A DNA stretch of 64,000 nucleotides from positions 393,193-457,192 of the forward strand of contig NZ_FYDL01000001.1 of assembly GCF_900187505.1 (NCBI RefSeq), in the 5' to 3' direction. Positions 53,443 through 61,807 of the stretch are shown here, piece by piece. Position 1 is the first letter of the stretch. Every line of letters starts with the position of its first letter. Below the pieces are notes generated by a model. That model did not search any database. It saw nothing but the letters and a program-made list of their open reading frames with translations, and was not told where the DNA came from. This stretch comes from Pseudomonas sp. Irchel s3h17 (GTDB lineage Bacteria; Pseudomonadota; Gammaproteobacteria; Pseudomonadales; Pseudomonadaceae). The position numbers were made by a program, and so were the translations under genes.

Positions 53443-54303
53443 CTACAGGTGCCACTCCAGGTTGATCGATAACGCATCGACATCCGTGCCCGGCCCCTTC
53501 TCATTGCCGAACTTGTTGCGCCAGTACTCGTAGCCCGGACCGATCCACAGCACGTTTTTCTCGCCCCAACCCAACTGCCCGACATCCAGCATCAACGACG
53601 TGCGCATCAACTGCTCGGCGGCCGTTGGGCGGTTCTGGTAGTCGTCGCCCTTTTCACTGCTGTAGGTGTAAAAGCCCTGGAACTTGAGTGGTAGTGGTCC
53701 TGCCATGAACGGCACGCCCCAGGTGAGGTTGAACTGGACGAACGGATCGAACAGCAGATCGTTGTGATTGCCTGGTTTGCCGCACACGTCCAGGCCGCAG
53801 TGGTTCTTTTCCCGAGCGTAGAGCACGCTGGCGTCGAGGAAGCCGGCAGGTAAAGCGAACTTGAGCGTCGGACCGAGGACCAATAGGCGTTTTTCGGAGG
53901 CGAACTCGTTGTTCTTGGTGTTGAGATCGAAACCAGCGGTCAGGGCTACGTCCTTGACCGGGCCGAATGCCAGCGGCTTGTCGAACACCTTGCCGTACTG
54001 CAACTGGTTGCGGTACGTCAGGTAAAACTCGGTGGCACCGGTGCCTCCGCCCTTGGCCGGATCGGTGCTGTCGGACTTGAACACATCGAGGTTGATGAAG
54101 TTCTGCCCCAACCTGTAGCTACTGACGTGGGTGATTTGCAGAATGTCCTTGGCCACATCCTTAGTTTTGCCGGGGTCGGTGTAATGGTCGCTGTAGCGGT
54201 AGCCGATCAAGGTGTCGCTAAACCCCGGCGCGGCCAGAGCACAGGGGGCCAGGACGGCCAGTGAAAGCGCCAGGACCGGTGGTACAACACGTGAGTATCC
54301 CAT
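53443..54303 (-). CDS. Tsx/OmpK-like nucleoside-specific outer membrane channel
   Basis: This 286-residue protein has a signal peptide (LALSLAVLAPCALA) and a beta-barrel of Tsx type, with GYRYSDHYTDPG near the N-terminus, alternating aromatic strands and a terminal SINLEWHL. Tsx channels pass nucleosides and nucleobases through the outer membrane, fitting orotate or orotidine uptake. It is divergent from the XRE regulator. Confidence 0.82.
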   Translation of the reverse strand: MGYSRVVPPVLALSLAVLAPCALAAPGFSDTLIGYRYSDHYTDPGKTKDVAKDILQITHVSSYRLGQNFINLDVFKSDSTDPAKGGGTGATEFYLTYRNQLQYGKVFDKPLAFGPVKDVALTAGFDLNTKNNEFASEKRLLVLGPTLKFALPAGFLDASVLYAREKNHCGLDVCGKPGNHNDLLFDPFVQFNLTWGVPFMAGPLPLKFQGFYTYSSEKGDDYQNRPTAAEQLMRTSLMLDVGQLGWGEKNVLWIGPGYEYWRNKFGNEKGPGTDVDALSINLEWHL

Positions 54304-54521
54304 GAATGCGTTCCTTATTTTTATAGTTTCAGTGGTTTTTCAGGCGTAACAAACCACGCGCACCCTTGGCGAGGGCAAGCGGATTCAACAGCGTTTAATC
54401 AATTGGCGAGGTGGTGATCACCGCAAATCATCACGGTGACAGCCCCAGCACGTGGACTTGGGATGGGATATGAATGGACATGGCCGCACCATTTTTGTAT
54501 TTTTGACGACAGCATATTTTC

Positions 54522-54539
54522 TGTCTAAATATTGATACA
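54522..54539. promoter_or_regulatory. Operator repeat D, between Tsx-like and XRE regulator genes
   Basis: TGTCTAAATATTGATACA lies 122 bases before the regulator start and 218 bases before the divergent Tsx-like start. It differs from copy A at two central bases, and suggests autoregulation. Confidence 0.7.
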
Positions 54540-54661
54540 GTGAAGTCGCGACGAGGTCAACAAATTCATCGTTTAAACCGCATCAACGGTACGAGTTCTC
54601 GGCGCAAGCCACAATTGAGCAACGCTCTTCACCCACGCATATCAGATTTTTCGGAGCTGTA

Positions 54662-55537
54662 GTGAACCAAATCGACTACCAGGCCATCGGCGAACGCCTT
54701 CGGGCCTACCGCATCGGTCGCCAATTGAACGCCGATCAGGTGGCCGAAAAACTCGATATCTCCCGGGCTGCGGTGTATCGCCTAGAGCTGGGGAAAATCG
54801 TCAAGCTTGAAACCCTGGAGCGCCTGGCGCAGTTGCTCATGGTGTCCTTGACCAGCCTGCTGGGCTCCGACACCGAATACTTCGACAATGCCCTGGGTTA
54901 CTTCGAACGCATGCGCCAACTGGAAGCGCGCTCGATCAGCATCCAGTCGTACTTCGACCCGTTCTCCTACCTACTGACCTCCCCCGCCTACACCGAGCTG
55001 TTCAAGACCATGCTCGACGAAGCCCGGCCGAAAAATTTCGACGCCAGCCAGGAAGCGATGCAAACGAAGATTTTGGAGATTCTCAACGAACGGAAGGCGA
55101 CCTTTTCCAAGCAGAAGTTCGAAGTGCAGTCGATCATCAGCCTGCGCCAGATCGAACGCTACCTGCACATTGGCCTGGTCGGGCGTCTCGATTTACCGCC
55201 GAGTGTGCGAATGGAACGCGCATTGCTGGCCCGGCGTGAAGTCGAAAACCTAATAGACAAGATTGGCAGCGAGGGTTCGCAGTTCAACATCTACCTGATC
55301 GACGAAACCCTGCCCAGCGCCACTTTCCAGATTTTCAAGCAAGCCCATACCAGCTACGTCGCAGTCAGCCCTTATCGCCTCGGTGAACTGCCGAATATCC
55401 ACACCGGCATCGCTAGCGTGACCTCGTCCCCCGAGGCGGTGGCCATGTACAAGTCAATGACGCGCAGCTTGCTTGAACGCGCGCATTCGGGCGAAGCGGC
55501 GAAACGTGAGCTGAGCAAGCTGTTGGCTAAACTGTAA
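54662..55537 (+). CDS. XRE-family transcriptional regulator of the orotate cluster
   Basis: This 291-residue protein has an N-terminal Cro/CI helix-turn-helix (about residues 10-65, NADQVAEKLDISRAAVYRLELGK) and a longer C-terminal domain that I do not recognise and which may bind the inducer. GTG start at 54662 with CGGAG upstream. It is too long and placed too far from phage genes to be a typical phage repressor. Four matching operator repeats in the neighbouring promoter gaps make it the likely local regulator. Confidence 0.85.
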   Translation: MNQIDYQAIGERLRAYRIGRQLNADQVAEKLDISRAAVYRLELGKIVKLETLERLAQLLMVSLTSLLGSDTEYFDNALGYFERMRQLEARSISIQSYFDPFSYLLTSPAYTELFKTMLDEARPKNFDASQEAMQTKILEILNERKATFSKQKFEVQSIISLRQIERYLHIGLVGRLDLPPSVRMERALLARREVENLIDKIGSEGSQFNIYLIDETLPSATFQIFKQAHTSYVAVSPYRLGELPNIHTGIASVTSSPEAVAMYKSMTRSLLERAHSGEAAKRELSKLLAKL

Positions 55538-55849
55538 ATCGCATTACAGGCGAACCTTCCCGCAACCAGCAGCTGTTTTCGCATCATTCACAGGCTCGAC
55601 AGGGTAATTACAGTGGCCTGTTACGTGGTGCTTTGAATGTCTCTAGGAACCTATTACCAAACGTAAGTCAAAAAAAATCTACACTTCAACCTGTCATATC
55701 TGACCATTGAGTCAACAATTGCCCGCCAAGACTTATTCTGACCTTCCGATGGCTGACAGCAATACTATTCGGTTCGCTCGGTTTGGACAGCTGTTTCGCA
55801 CAGATAGGGTCGTAATGAACGGTTGAGCCCACAATCGAAAGCAGTCATT
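55538..55849. other. Junction between orotate cluster and prophage, no gene seen
   Basis: This stretch contains the left end of the prophage module. I see no tRNA, no direct repeat and no integrase, so the attachment site is not identified. Confidence 0.4.
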
Positions 55850-56644
55850 TCAAAAAAGCCCTCCCAGTGCTGCCGGCTCCCAGTTCATGATTACCAATTC
55901 GCCACTGACCTCGGCCTTGCCCTGCCGCTGGTTGCTCGTGGTGTAGCGGATGTCCAGCGTCTCAAAGTGAAAGCCCTCAAACACCCGGCGAATGTCCGGG
56001 TGGTCATTGATGCTAACCATCACCCTGCCCTTACAGCGACGCATGAAGTCGGCCATGCGCTCATAGTTCTCAAACGGAAAATCCACCCCATAGCCTGCGG
56101 TCTGCCAGTACGGCGGATCCATATAGTGGAAGGTATGCGCCCGGTCATAGCGCTCGGCACAGTCCAGCCAGGGCAGGTTTTCCACGTAGGTACCGGACAG
56201 GCGTTGCCAGGCGGCCGAGAGGTTTTCCTCGATCCGCAGCAGGTTGATCGACGGGGTGGTGGTAGCGGTACCGAAGGTTTGCCCGGAGACCTTGCCGGCG
56301 AAGGCATGGTGCTGCAGATAGAAAAATCGGGCGGCGCGCTGGATGTCAGTGAGGGTTTCGACGCGGGTCATTTTTTGCCACTCAAACACCTGGCGTGAAC
56401 TGAGCGCCCACTTGAACTGGCGCACGAACTCCTCGAGGTGGTTCTGCACCACGCGGTAGAGCGTCACCAGATCGCCGTTGATGTCGTTGAGCACTTCCAC
56501 GGGCGCTGCCTGGGGCCGCATGAAGTACAGCGCAGCACCGCCGGCAAAGACTTCGACGTAGCATTCGTGAGGTGGGAACAGCGGAATAAGGCGATCGGCC
56601 AGGCGGCGTTTGCCGCCCATCCAAGGGATGATGGGTGAAGACAT
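55850..56644 (-). CDS. Phage DNA adenine methylase (Dam family)
   Basis: This 264-residue N6-adenine methyltransferase has PWMGGKRRLADRL (SAM-binding region, residues 7-19), EVFAGGAAL and the catalytic YMDPPYW motif. It is the last gene of the phage module on this strand. I chose the ATG at 56644; the TTG three codons upstream is less likely. A LexA-like box lies 18 bases before the start. Confidence 0.9.
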   Translation of the reverse strand: MSSPIIPWMGGKRRLADRLIPLFPPHECYVEVFAGGAALYFMRPQAAPVEVLNDINGDLVTLYRVVQNHLEEFVRQFKWALSSRQVFEWQKMTRVETLTDIQRAARFFYLQHHAFAGKVSGQTFGTATTTPSINLLRIEENLSAAWQRLSGTYVENLPWLDCAERYDRAHTFHYMDPPYWQTAGYGVDFPFENYERMADFMRRCKGRVMVSINDHPDIRRVFEGFHFETLDIRYTTSNQRQGKAEVSGELVIMNWEPAALGGLF

Positions 56645-56658
56645 GGATAGCAAGACCT

Positions 56659-56775
56659 TTACTGTATAAATAAACAGGTGTTAGGCTCGCTCCGCTTTGT
56701 GCACAGAGCAGGAGCCTTGGCTGGACTTGCAGGGACAATCTGCGGGGACGGCGGCCAGGCTGGATGTTGACGCAT
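56659..56775 (-). CDS. Possible 38-residue phage peptide
   Basis: An ATG at 56775 preceded by AAAAGGAG (11 bases) opens a Pro-rich 38-codon frame ending in NTCLFIQ. It lies between the D-like gene and dam. The stop falls just inside the LexA-like box region. No family is recognised; it may be chance. Confidence 0.25.
   Translation of the reverse strand: MRQHPAWPPSPQIVPASPAKAPALCTKRSEPNTCLFIQ
56662..56677. promoter_or_regulatory. LexA (SOS) box upstream of dam
   Basis: CTGTATAAATAAACAG matches the CTG(T)-N8-(A)CAG LexA consensus with an AT-only centre. It lies 18 bases before the dam start and should make this gene damage-inducible. Confidence 0.65.
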
Positions 56776-56846
56776 CCGGCCTGGTCGCTCCTTTTACTTC
56801 GGGGTTGAAACCTCTTCGACCTGGGACGGTTCACCCTCCCGGACAG

Positions 56847-57881
56847 TCAATCTGCCACGTCGAGCACGACCTTCTGCGGCTTTCCTGATGCCGTGGCCTT
56901 GCCCTCCTTGCCGCCGTTGCACTCAACCGACACCGTCCACCCCGATTGGGTGAAGGTGTGATCCACCGACTCCACCAAGTACTCGCCATCGAGCCCACGC
57001 TTGAAGCCCTGCGCCTCGATCATGCTTTCGGCAAACAAGTCGGTCCGTCCGGGCAGGTCGAGGCGTACCGAGGCGGTGGAACGGTTAAATGCGGCCAGAC
57101 GCGCCTTCGCCGCCTCGTCGGCAGCCGTTCGATCCGGATAGAGATGGCGGTCGGTGTGCACTGGCGGCAGGCCCTCGGGCACGTTGGGATTGTCCAGGTG
57201 CGAGACCAGCAGTTCCCCGCTGGCCGGGTCCTGGTACTGGGTGCTGACCCCCTGGTGGGTGCTGCGGTCACTCAAACGAAACTGCCAGCGGGTGACATCG
57301 CCGCGCTGCAGGGTGATAACAGCCAAAGCTCGACCGCTGGCGCTCTGCCCGCCCTGCCGCGGCAGAACCAGCAGCTTACCGTCGGCCACCTTGGCGGTGC
57401 AGTCGTGCTTCTTGGCCAGGCGGGTGATGAAGTTGAAGTCCGACTCATTCAACTGATCCATGCGCGGCACGCGGGTGTCGACCGGACACGACGGCTGCCA
57501 GCCATTGCGCGCCGCTACGTCGCCGACGATCTGCGCCAGGCTGACGTCCTCCCAGCTGCCACTGCGGGTGCTCTTGCCACTGCCGCGCATGTCGCTGGCC
57601 TTGCCGCTGATCACCAGCGTGTCCGGTGGGCCGGAGACTGCCACCTCGTCCACCATGTAGCGGCCCATACGGGTCAGGTCGGCACCGGCATAACCCAGGT
57701 AGATCTCGATACTCGCACCACGCGCGGGCAGCGCCACTGCCCCATCACGATCATCGATCCGCAGCTCAAACGAGTCCGAGGCCATCCCGGGCCGGTCGGC
57801 AAGCTGCAGTGAGACCAGCCGATCGTTGATCAGGGCGCTGATGTCGGCGCCGTCGGCGACGATACGGAAAAGCGGTTGCAT
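56847..57881 (-). CDS. P2 GpD-like late control / baseplate hub protein
   Basis: This 344-residue protein opens PLFRIVADGADISALINDRLVSLQL, typical of phage late-control protein D, which forms the baseplate hub under the tail tube. The order U-X-D matches P2. It lies directly downstream of the X-like gene in the same direction. Confidence 0.92.
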   Translation of the reverse strand: MQPLFRIVADGADISALINDRLVSLQLADRPGMASDSFELRIDDRDGAVALPARGASIEIYLGYAGADLTRMGRYMVDEVAVSGPPDTLVISGKASDMRGSGKSTRSGSWEDVSLAQIVGDVAARNGWQPSCPVDTRVPRMDQLNESDFNFITRLAKKHDCTAKVADGKLLVLPRQGGQSASGRALAVITLQRGDVTRWQFRLSDRSTHQGVSTQYQDPASGELLVSHLDNPNVPEGLPPVHTDRHLYPDRTAADEAAKARLAAFNRSTASVRLDLPGRTDLFAESMIEAQGFKRGLDGEYLVESVDHTFTQSGWTVSVECNGGKEGKATASGKPQKVVLDVAD

Positions 57882-57933
57882 AACGATATCCCAGACAAGA
57901 AAAAGCCCGCACTGGGCGGGCTGGGTAACGGGA

Positions 57934-58140
57934 TCAGTCCCATAGTGAAATCACGCTGTCGGTCTCGACCAGCAGATCCGGCAGCGTGATCAACACGCCG
58001 ACCCGGAACGGTTGTGGCTCATCGGCGAGGCCCTGATTGGCAGCCAGCACCGCCTCGACGCTGCGATTCAGGTGGCCGTAATAGTGGTGGCAGAGGGTAT
58101 CGAGCAGATCTCCCTCAGCCGTTCTGCAGGTCATCGCCAT
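57934..58140 (-). CDS. P2 GpX-like tail protein (LysM-like)
   Basis: This 68-residue protein resembles the small tail protein X (EGDLLDTLCHHYYGH ... VGVLITLPDL), a LysM-like peptide needed for tail completion. The ATG at 58140 lies inside the 3' end of the U-like gene (26-base overlap), with GGAG 10 bases upstream; an ATG at 58134 is also possible. Confidence 0.9.
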   Translation of the reverse strand: MAMTCRTAEGDLLDTLCHHYYGHLNRSVEAVLAANQGLADEPQPFRVGVLITLPDLLVETDSVISLWD

Positions 58141-58972
58141 AGCGGACAAACTCCAATGAAAAGCCCTGCTTGCGCGGGATCGCCCCGGGCAGCAAGGCGC
58201 TTTGCTCTTCTTCGATATTGGTCAGGCACCAGTTGCCCAGCACTTCGCCATACCCGGTGGTCAGGTTCAGCGGCAGCAACTTGGCGCCGATGCTGCGCAG
58301 CGTATCCAGCTGTTTCAGCCCGCCTTTGAAGCTCGGATAGATCGCCCCCTTGAGGGTGATCTTCTCCTCGCCTAGGCCCACGGCCTGTTGCGCCGGGCGC
58401 CGCGTCAGGCGCTCCTGTGCGGCCCAACGAAACGACGTCTGCCGCCTCAGCTCGTCAAATGCTGCGGTGTCCAGGTTGAAGTAATACGGCCGCTCATTGG
58501 GCTTGAGCGGGTAGATGATCAGCAGGTGCGGAAACGGCTTCACCGCCTCGGGGATCGGCGTCATATCGCCGGCAAACCATTCCGTGGGGAAGATGTTGCC
58601 CAACGCAGCATTGGCCTTGCCGGCGACCTTGTTGAACGCCGCACCAAACCGGTCAATCTGTTCGGTCAGGGCTGAAAAGTGCTCATCAAACTGCGCCAGC
58701 GCCCGCTGGGTCTGGTTATAGAGACTGGCCACCTTGCCGATCTTGGCCTGCGCCGAGTTGATCGCACTCTGCAGGCGCCGGGTCTTGTCGCTCAGGTCTT
58801 CGCTGATAAAGGGCAAGCCTTCGATGGCATCCGCCGCACCGCCGATTTCATTGAGCGCGCCATTCATTGGCCCGGTCATCGATTCCAGGTCGGTGCGTCC
58901 GGCCTCGCCGGCATCGACCATGTACTTCAGCCCGCCCTGTAGGTGTTGCAGGTAGGTTTTCTCATCCGCCAT
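58115..58972 (-). CDS. P2 GpU-like tail terminator with N-terminal extension
   Basis: This 285-residue protein matches GpU in its second half (about 149-285: RRQTSFRWAAQERL, GLGEEKITLKGAIYP, GAIPRKQGFSLEF). P2 GpU is about 159 residues with this domain at the start. Here about 148 residues of helical sequence precede it (NSAQAKIGKVASLYNQTQRAL), so the gene appears to carry an added or rearranged domain. It sits between T and X as in P2. Confidence 0.88.
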   Translation of the reverse strand: MADEKTYLQHLQGGLKYMVDAGEAGRTDLESMTGPMNGALNEIGGAADAIEGLPFISEDLSDKTRRLQSAINSAQAKIGKVASLYNQTQRALAQFDEHFSALTEQIDRFGAAFNKVAGKANAALGNIFPTEWFAGDMTPIPEAVKPFPHLLIIYPLKPNERPYYFNLDTAAFDELRRQTSFRWAAQERLTRRPAQQAVGLGEEKITLKGAIYPSFKGGLKQLDTLRSIGAKLLPLNLTTGYGEVLGNWCLTNIEEEQSALLPGAIPRKQGFSLEFVRYGDDLQNG

Positions 58973-58981
58973 ATCACTTCC

Positions 58982-61345
58982 TCAGCCAACGTGTGGCGCA
59001 TCAAACAACTGACGGGCGCGCGCTTCCCGGGCGAAGTCTTCAAACTGACGGCGCAGGTACGGCATCAACTCCTGGACCAACTGCGCCGGGTCTTTCACAT
59101 CGCCTTGCACGGTAATGCTTGGTGCCGGAGCAAAGGTGAATTGCTGGTCGACCTTCGGCCATTCTGGCGTCTTTGCTGCGGCGGCCGGCATCAGCGCAGC
59201 CGCCGTAACCGGGACCGCTGGGATGCTGGCCATCGAGCGCACGACATCGCCGACGTGTTGACCCGCGGGCATGGGGAACATGCCGAGCGGTGCTTTCGGT
59301 AACACCGTAGGCGTGTCCGCCCCGCCGAACAACGCCTTGCCCACGGTCGCGCCCAAGTCACTGCCGCCCCAGGCCCCAAGCCAGGCGCCGATCGCTCCGC
59401 CCACCGCGGTGCCCAGCAGCGGTATGACCGAACCAATGGCTGCACCGGCCGCTGCGCCCGCCAATCCACCGGCCAGCCCGCCCGCCGCATTGCCATAGCC
59501 CTCGGCCTTTTCATCGCGGGTGGTCGCGTTCAAGGCGGTGTCCACTGCTTGAACCCCGGCGGCCAGCACCACCATCGGCCCGGTGCCCTTCATGACCCGG
59601 GTGCCCATGGACGCCTTGCCTGCCGGGCCTTTGCCCTTTCCACCCTTCCCTTCTTTGCCATAATCCAGCCCGTCCCCCCCGACGTCATCCGCGTTGGTCA
59701 CGAACACCCGCTGCACGATGTCGGATTTGCCGTTGAGCGAACCGCGCGCGATGTTCACCAGGCCCCGGCCAATCGTCAGCGCGGCCCAGGCCTTGCCCAG
59801 CACCAACGCCCCGGTGGTCAGCCCTGCCAGGCCCAACACCACTTTGGGCGTTTCCTCGGACAACGCAGTCAAGCCCCGTGCCGCCGTACCGATCCCGGTG
59901 GCTAGCGCATCCGTCGCTGGGCGCAGGGCATCACCGATGGCGCGCAGCGAATCGTTAAATGCCTGGCCAGTTTCAGCCCAGCGTTGCGACGAGGTTTCAC
60001 GACGCTCGGCCAAGTTCTTGTCGAGCACCCCCGTGGCAGAAGCCCCGTCGTCACTCTTGAGGTTTTTCAGATTCTTGTAGAGGTCTTTGTTCTTCATGGC
60101 CGCGATCAGGGCGGTCCGGGCTTGCATGTCGCCGATGATGTCGCCGGTACGCAGCATCTGTTCAAAGGCTTTGATCATCCCATCGCGCTTGACCGGGTCT
60201 TTTTCCTGCTCGAACTGGGCGACCTGCTCATTGAATGCCGCGACTTTCTTGGGCTGGGTGTTCTGGACGTATGCCTGCGTCACATCAATCAGCGCTTCCA
60301 GAGGGGACCGGCCCTTGGCGATGGCTTTTTCCATCGACTCTTTGTACCTCACCCCGGCGTCATCAAAGGCTTTGACCGTCTCACCTGAGCCGACCTTGGA
60401 CATCAGGTTTTTCAGGTTATTGGCTGCCTCATCGGCACTGCCCGCCGACTTCATCTGCACCTGCAGCATGGCGCCGAGCTGTGTCACCGCGTCCTGACCG
60501 GTGACGCCCATGTTGGCCATGCCGGCCAGCATCTCCGGAAACCATTTGGCCATGTCGGCGGCTTCAAAGCTGCCCTGCTGCCCCTGAAAGGCAATCGCCT
60601 CCAGCGCTTTCAACATCTCAGCAGGGTCGGTAATTTGGGCGTTCTGCCGTAGGGCGCCAATCATTTTCGCCGTATCCACACCACTCACGCCTTGCCCGAC
60701 CGCAAATTTTGCTGCGTCCGGTAAATACGCCTGCGCCTCGTCCACCTTCATGCCCGCGGCGCTCAATTGGTTGACCAAGTCAGCGACTTCATTGCGAGCC
60801 ATCCCGGCATCTTTCGAGGTTCTGAGCACGGTGTTCGCCAAGCCCACTTCCTTCGACGTGTTAGCAATATTGGCCTTGATCGCGATGTCGCGAATGATCG
60901 CCCGAAAGTCCGCACTGATTTTGGTCGGCACCGCCGCCAGGGTGGTACCGGCCACTGCCTTACCAAATCCGCTGCGCAGGCTCTCCTGCCCCTCCTCGAT
61001 CTGGCCCATGCCTTTGGCCTTGAACTCGGCACTGCGTACCACCTTGCCCAGCGCCAAGTACTCCTGACGTAGGCGCCCGACCTCGATCCCCTGCTTGCGC
61101 AGGCTACTGTTATTGGCTTCCAGCTTGCGCAACAAGGCGTCAGCATTGGCCGCCCCGCTGTCGTGGGCTTTTTTCCATTCATCGCGCAGACGCATGGTCT
61201 CGCCGATGACTTTCTGCAAACCCTTGGCGCGGGTGGTCTGCGCCTCGAGCTTTTTCATTTCGCCGCTGACGTTCTTGAAGGCGGCGCCGAGCGACGAATC
61301 GACGGCGCCGCCAATCACCAGCCCGAGGGAGAGTTTGTTCGCCAT
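58982..61345 (-). CDS. Phage tail tape measure protein (P2 GpT-like)
   Basis: This 787-residue protein has a coiled, Ala/Lys-rich N-terminal part, a TP901-type core (ANIANTSKEVGLANTVLRTSKDAGM) and hydrophobic Gly/Ala-rich segments near 640-690 (GGLAGGLAGAAAGAAIG). Its length sets the tail length, here moderate. It starts 30 bases after the E' stop. Confidence 0.93.
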   Translation of the reverse strand: MANKLSLGLVIGGAVDSSLGAAFKNVSGEMKKLEAQTTRAKGLQKVIGETMRLRDEWKKAHDSGAANADALLRKLEANNSSLRKQGIEVGRLRQEYLALGKVVRSAEFKAKGMGQIEEGQESLRSGFGKAVAGTTLAAVPTKISADFRAIIRDIAIKANIANTSKEVGLANTVLRTSKDAGMARNEVADLVNQLSAAGMKVDEAQAYLPDAAKFAVGQGVSGVDTAKMIGALRQNAQITDPAEMLKALEAIAFQGQQGSFEAADMAKWFPEMLAGMANMGVTGQDAVTQLGAMLQVQMKSAGSADEAANNLKNLMSKVGSGETVKAFDDAGVRYKESMEKAIAKGRSPLEALIDVTQAYVQNTQPKKVAAFNEQVAQFEQEKDPVKRDGMIKAFEQMLRTGDIIGDMQARTALIAAMKNKDLYKNLKNLKSDDGASATGVLDKNLAERRETSSQRWAETGQAFNDSLRAIGDALRPATDALATGIGTAARGLTALSEETPKVVLGLAGLTTGALVLGKAWAALTIGRGLVNIARGSLNGKSDIVQRVFVTNADDVGGDGLDYGKEGKGGKGKGPAGKASMGTRVMKGTGPMVVLAAGVQAVDTALNATTRDEKAEGYGNAAGGLAGGLAGAAAGAAIGSVIPLLGTAVGGAIGAWLGAWGGSDLGATVGKALFGGADTPTVLPKAPLGMFPMPAGQHVGDVVRSMASIPAVPVTAAALMPAAAAKTPEWPKVDQQFTFAPAPSITVQGDVKDPAQLVQELMPYLRRQFEDFAREARARQLFDAPHVG

Positions 61346-61375
61346 GGGGGTTACCTGTATGCGACGGGGATCGGC

Positions 61376-61489
61376 TCAATCCGTGAGCCACCAGACCATC
61401 TCGGAAAACGACAGCCCCTGGATCTCGGCCGCCGAGAAGTGCAGCTCGACGGCCAGGCGCTTGGCCAGGGCCTTCTGTAGCTTGGGGTT
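61376..61489 (-). CDS. GpE'-like extension, reached by frameshift from GpE
   Basis: This 37-codon frame encodes NPKLQKALAKRLAVELHFS ... MVWWLTD, like the P2 E' segment, and has no start codon of its own. It lies in the +1 frame relative to E, beginning right at the E stop. Frameshifted E/E' proteins act as tail assembly chaperones around the tape measure. Confidence 0.75.
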   Translation of the reverse strand, partial: NPKLQKALAKRLAVELHFSAAEIQGLSFSEMVWWLTD

Positions 61490-61796
61490 AAACCCCGTCG
61501 TCTGCTCCCAGACGAAAATAGGCGGTCTGCAGACGACGGTAATCGCGCATCAACAGCCCCTCCAGATCGCCACGGCCGATGCTTGCCAGGCTGCAGAACA
61601 AGACCATCTCCTGTTCTTCTTCGTTGGTACCGCCCTGCAAGGTGGCGGCGCGCATCTCGCGCACCGTCGGTTCACGCAGGCTCAGCTTGTCGACCTGAAT
61701 GCCGTTGGCCTGGCTCGGCCGGGACAGGATCACGGTGGCAATGCCACTGCCCAGTTGCAGCCACTTCGGCAGAAGATCTTGGGTTGTATTGCTCAT
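61488..61796 (-). CDS. P2 GpE-like tail assembly protein
   Basis: This 102-residue protein lies between the tube and tape-measure genes, the position of the tail assembly chaperone E. It contains LSLREPTVREMRAATLQGG and an acidic C-terminal half. Its last codons read GTT TAA C, a setting where ribosomes could slip +1 into E'. Confidence 0.88.
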   Translation of the reverse strand: MSNTTQDLLPKWLQLGSGIATVILSRPSQANGIQVDKLSLREPTVREMRAATLQGGTNEEEQEMVLFCSLASIGRGDLEGLLMRDYRRLQTAYFRLGADDGV

Positions 61797-61807
61797 GGTG
61801 GTGCTCC

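Noticed and set aside
54662..55537. XRE protein as the prophage CI repressor
   Set aside because: The operator repeats are in the orotate cluster and not in the phage module, and the protein has no LexA-like peptidase segment.
56382..56834. 150-codon frame overlapping dam on the same strand
   Set aside because: It overlaps the dam coding region in another frame, and its residues are Arg/Pro-rich shadow sequence.
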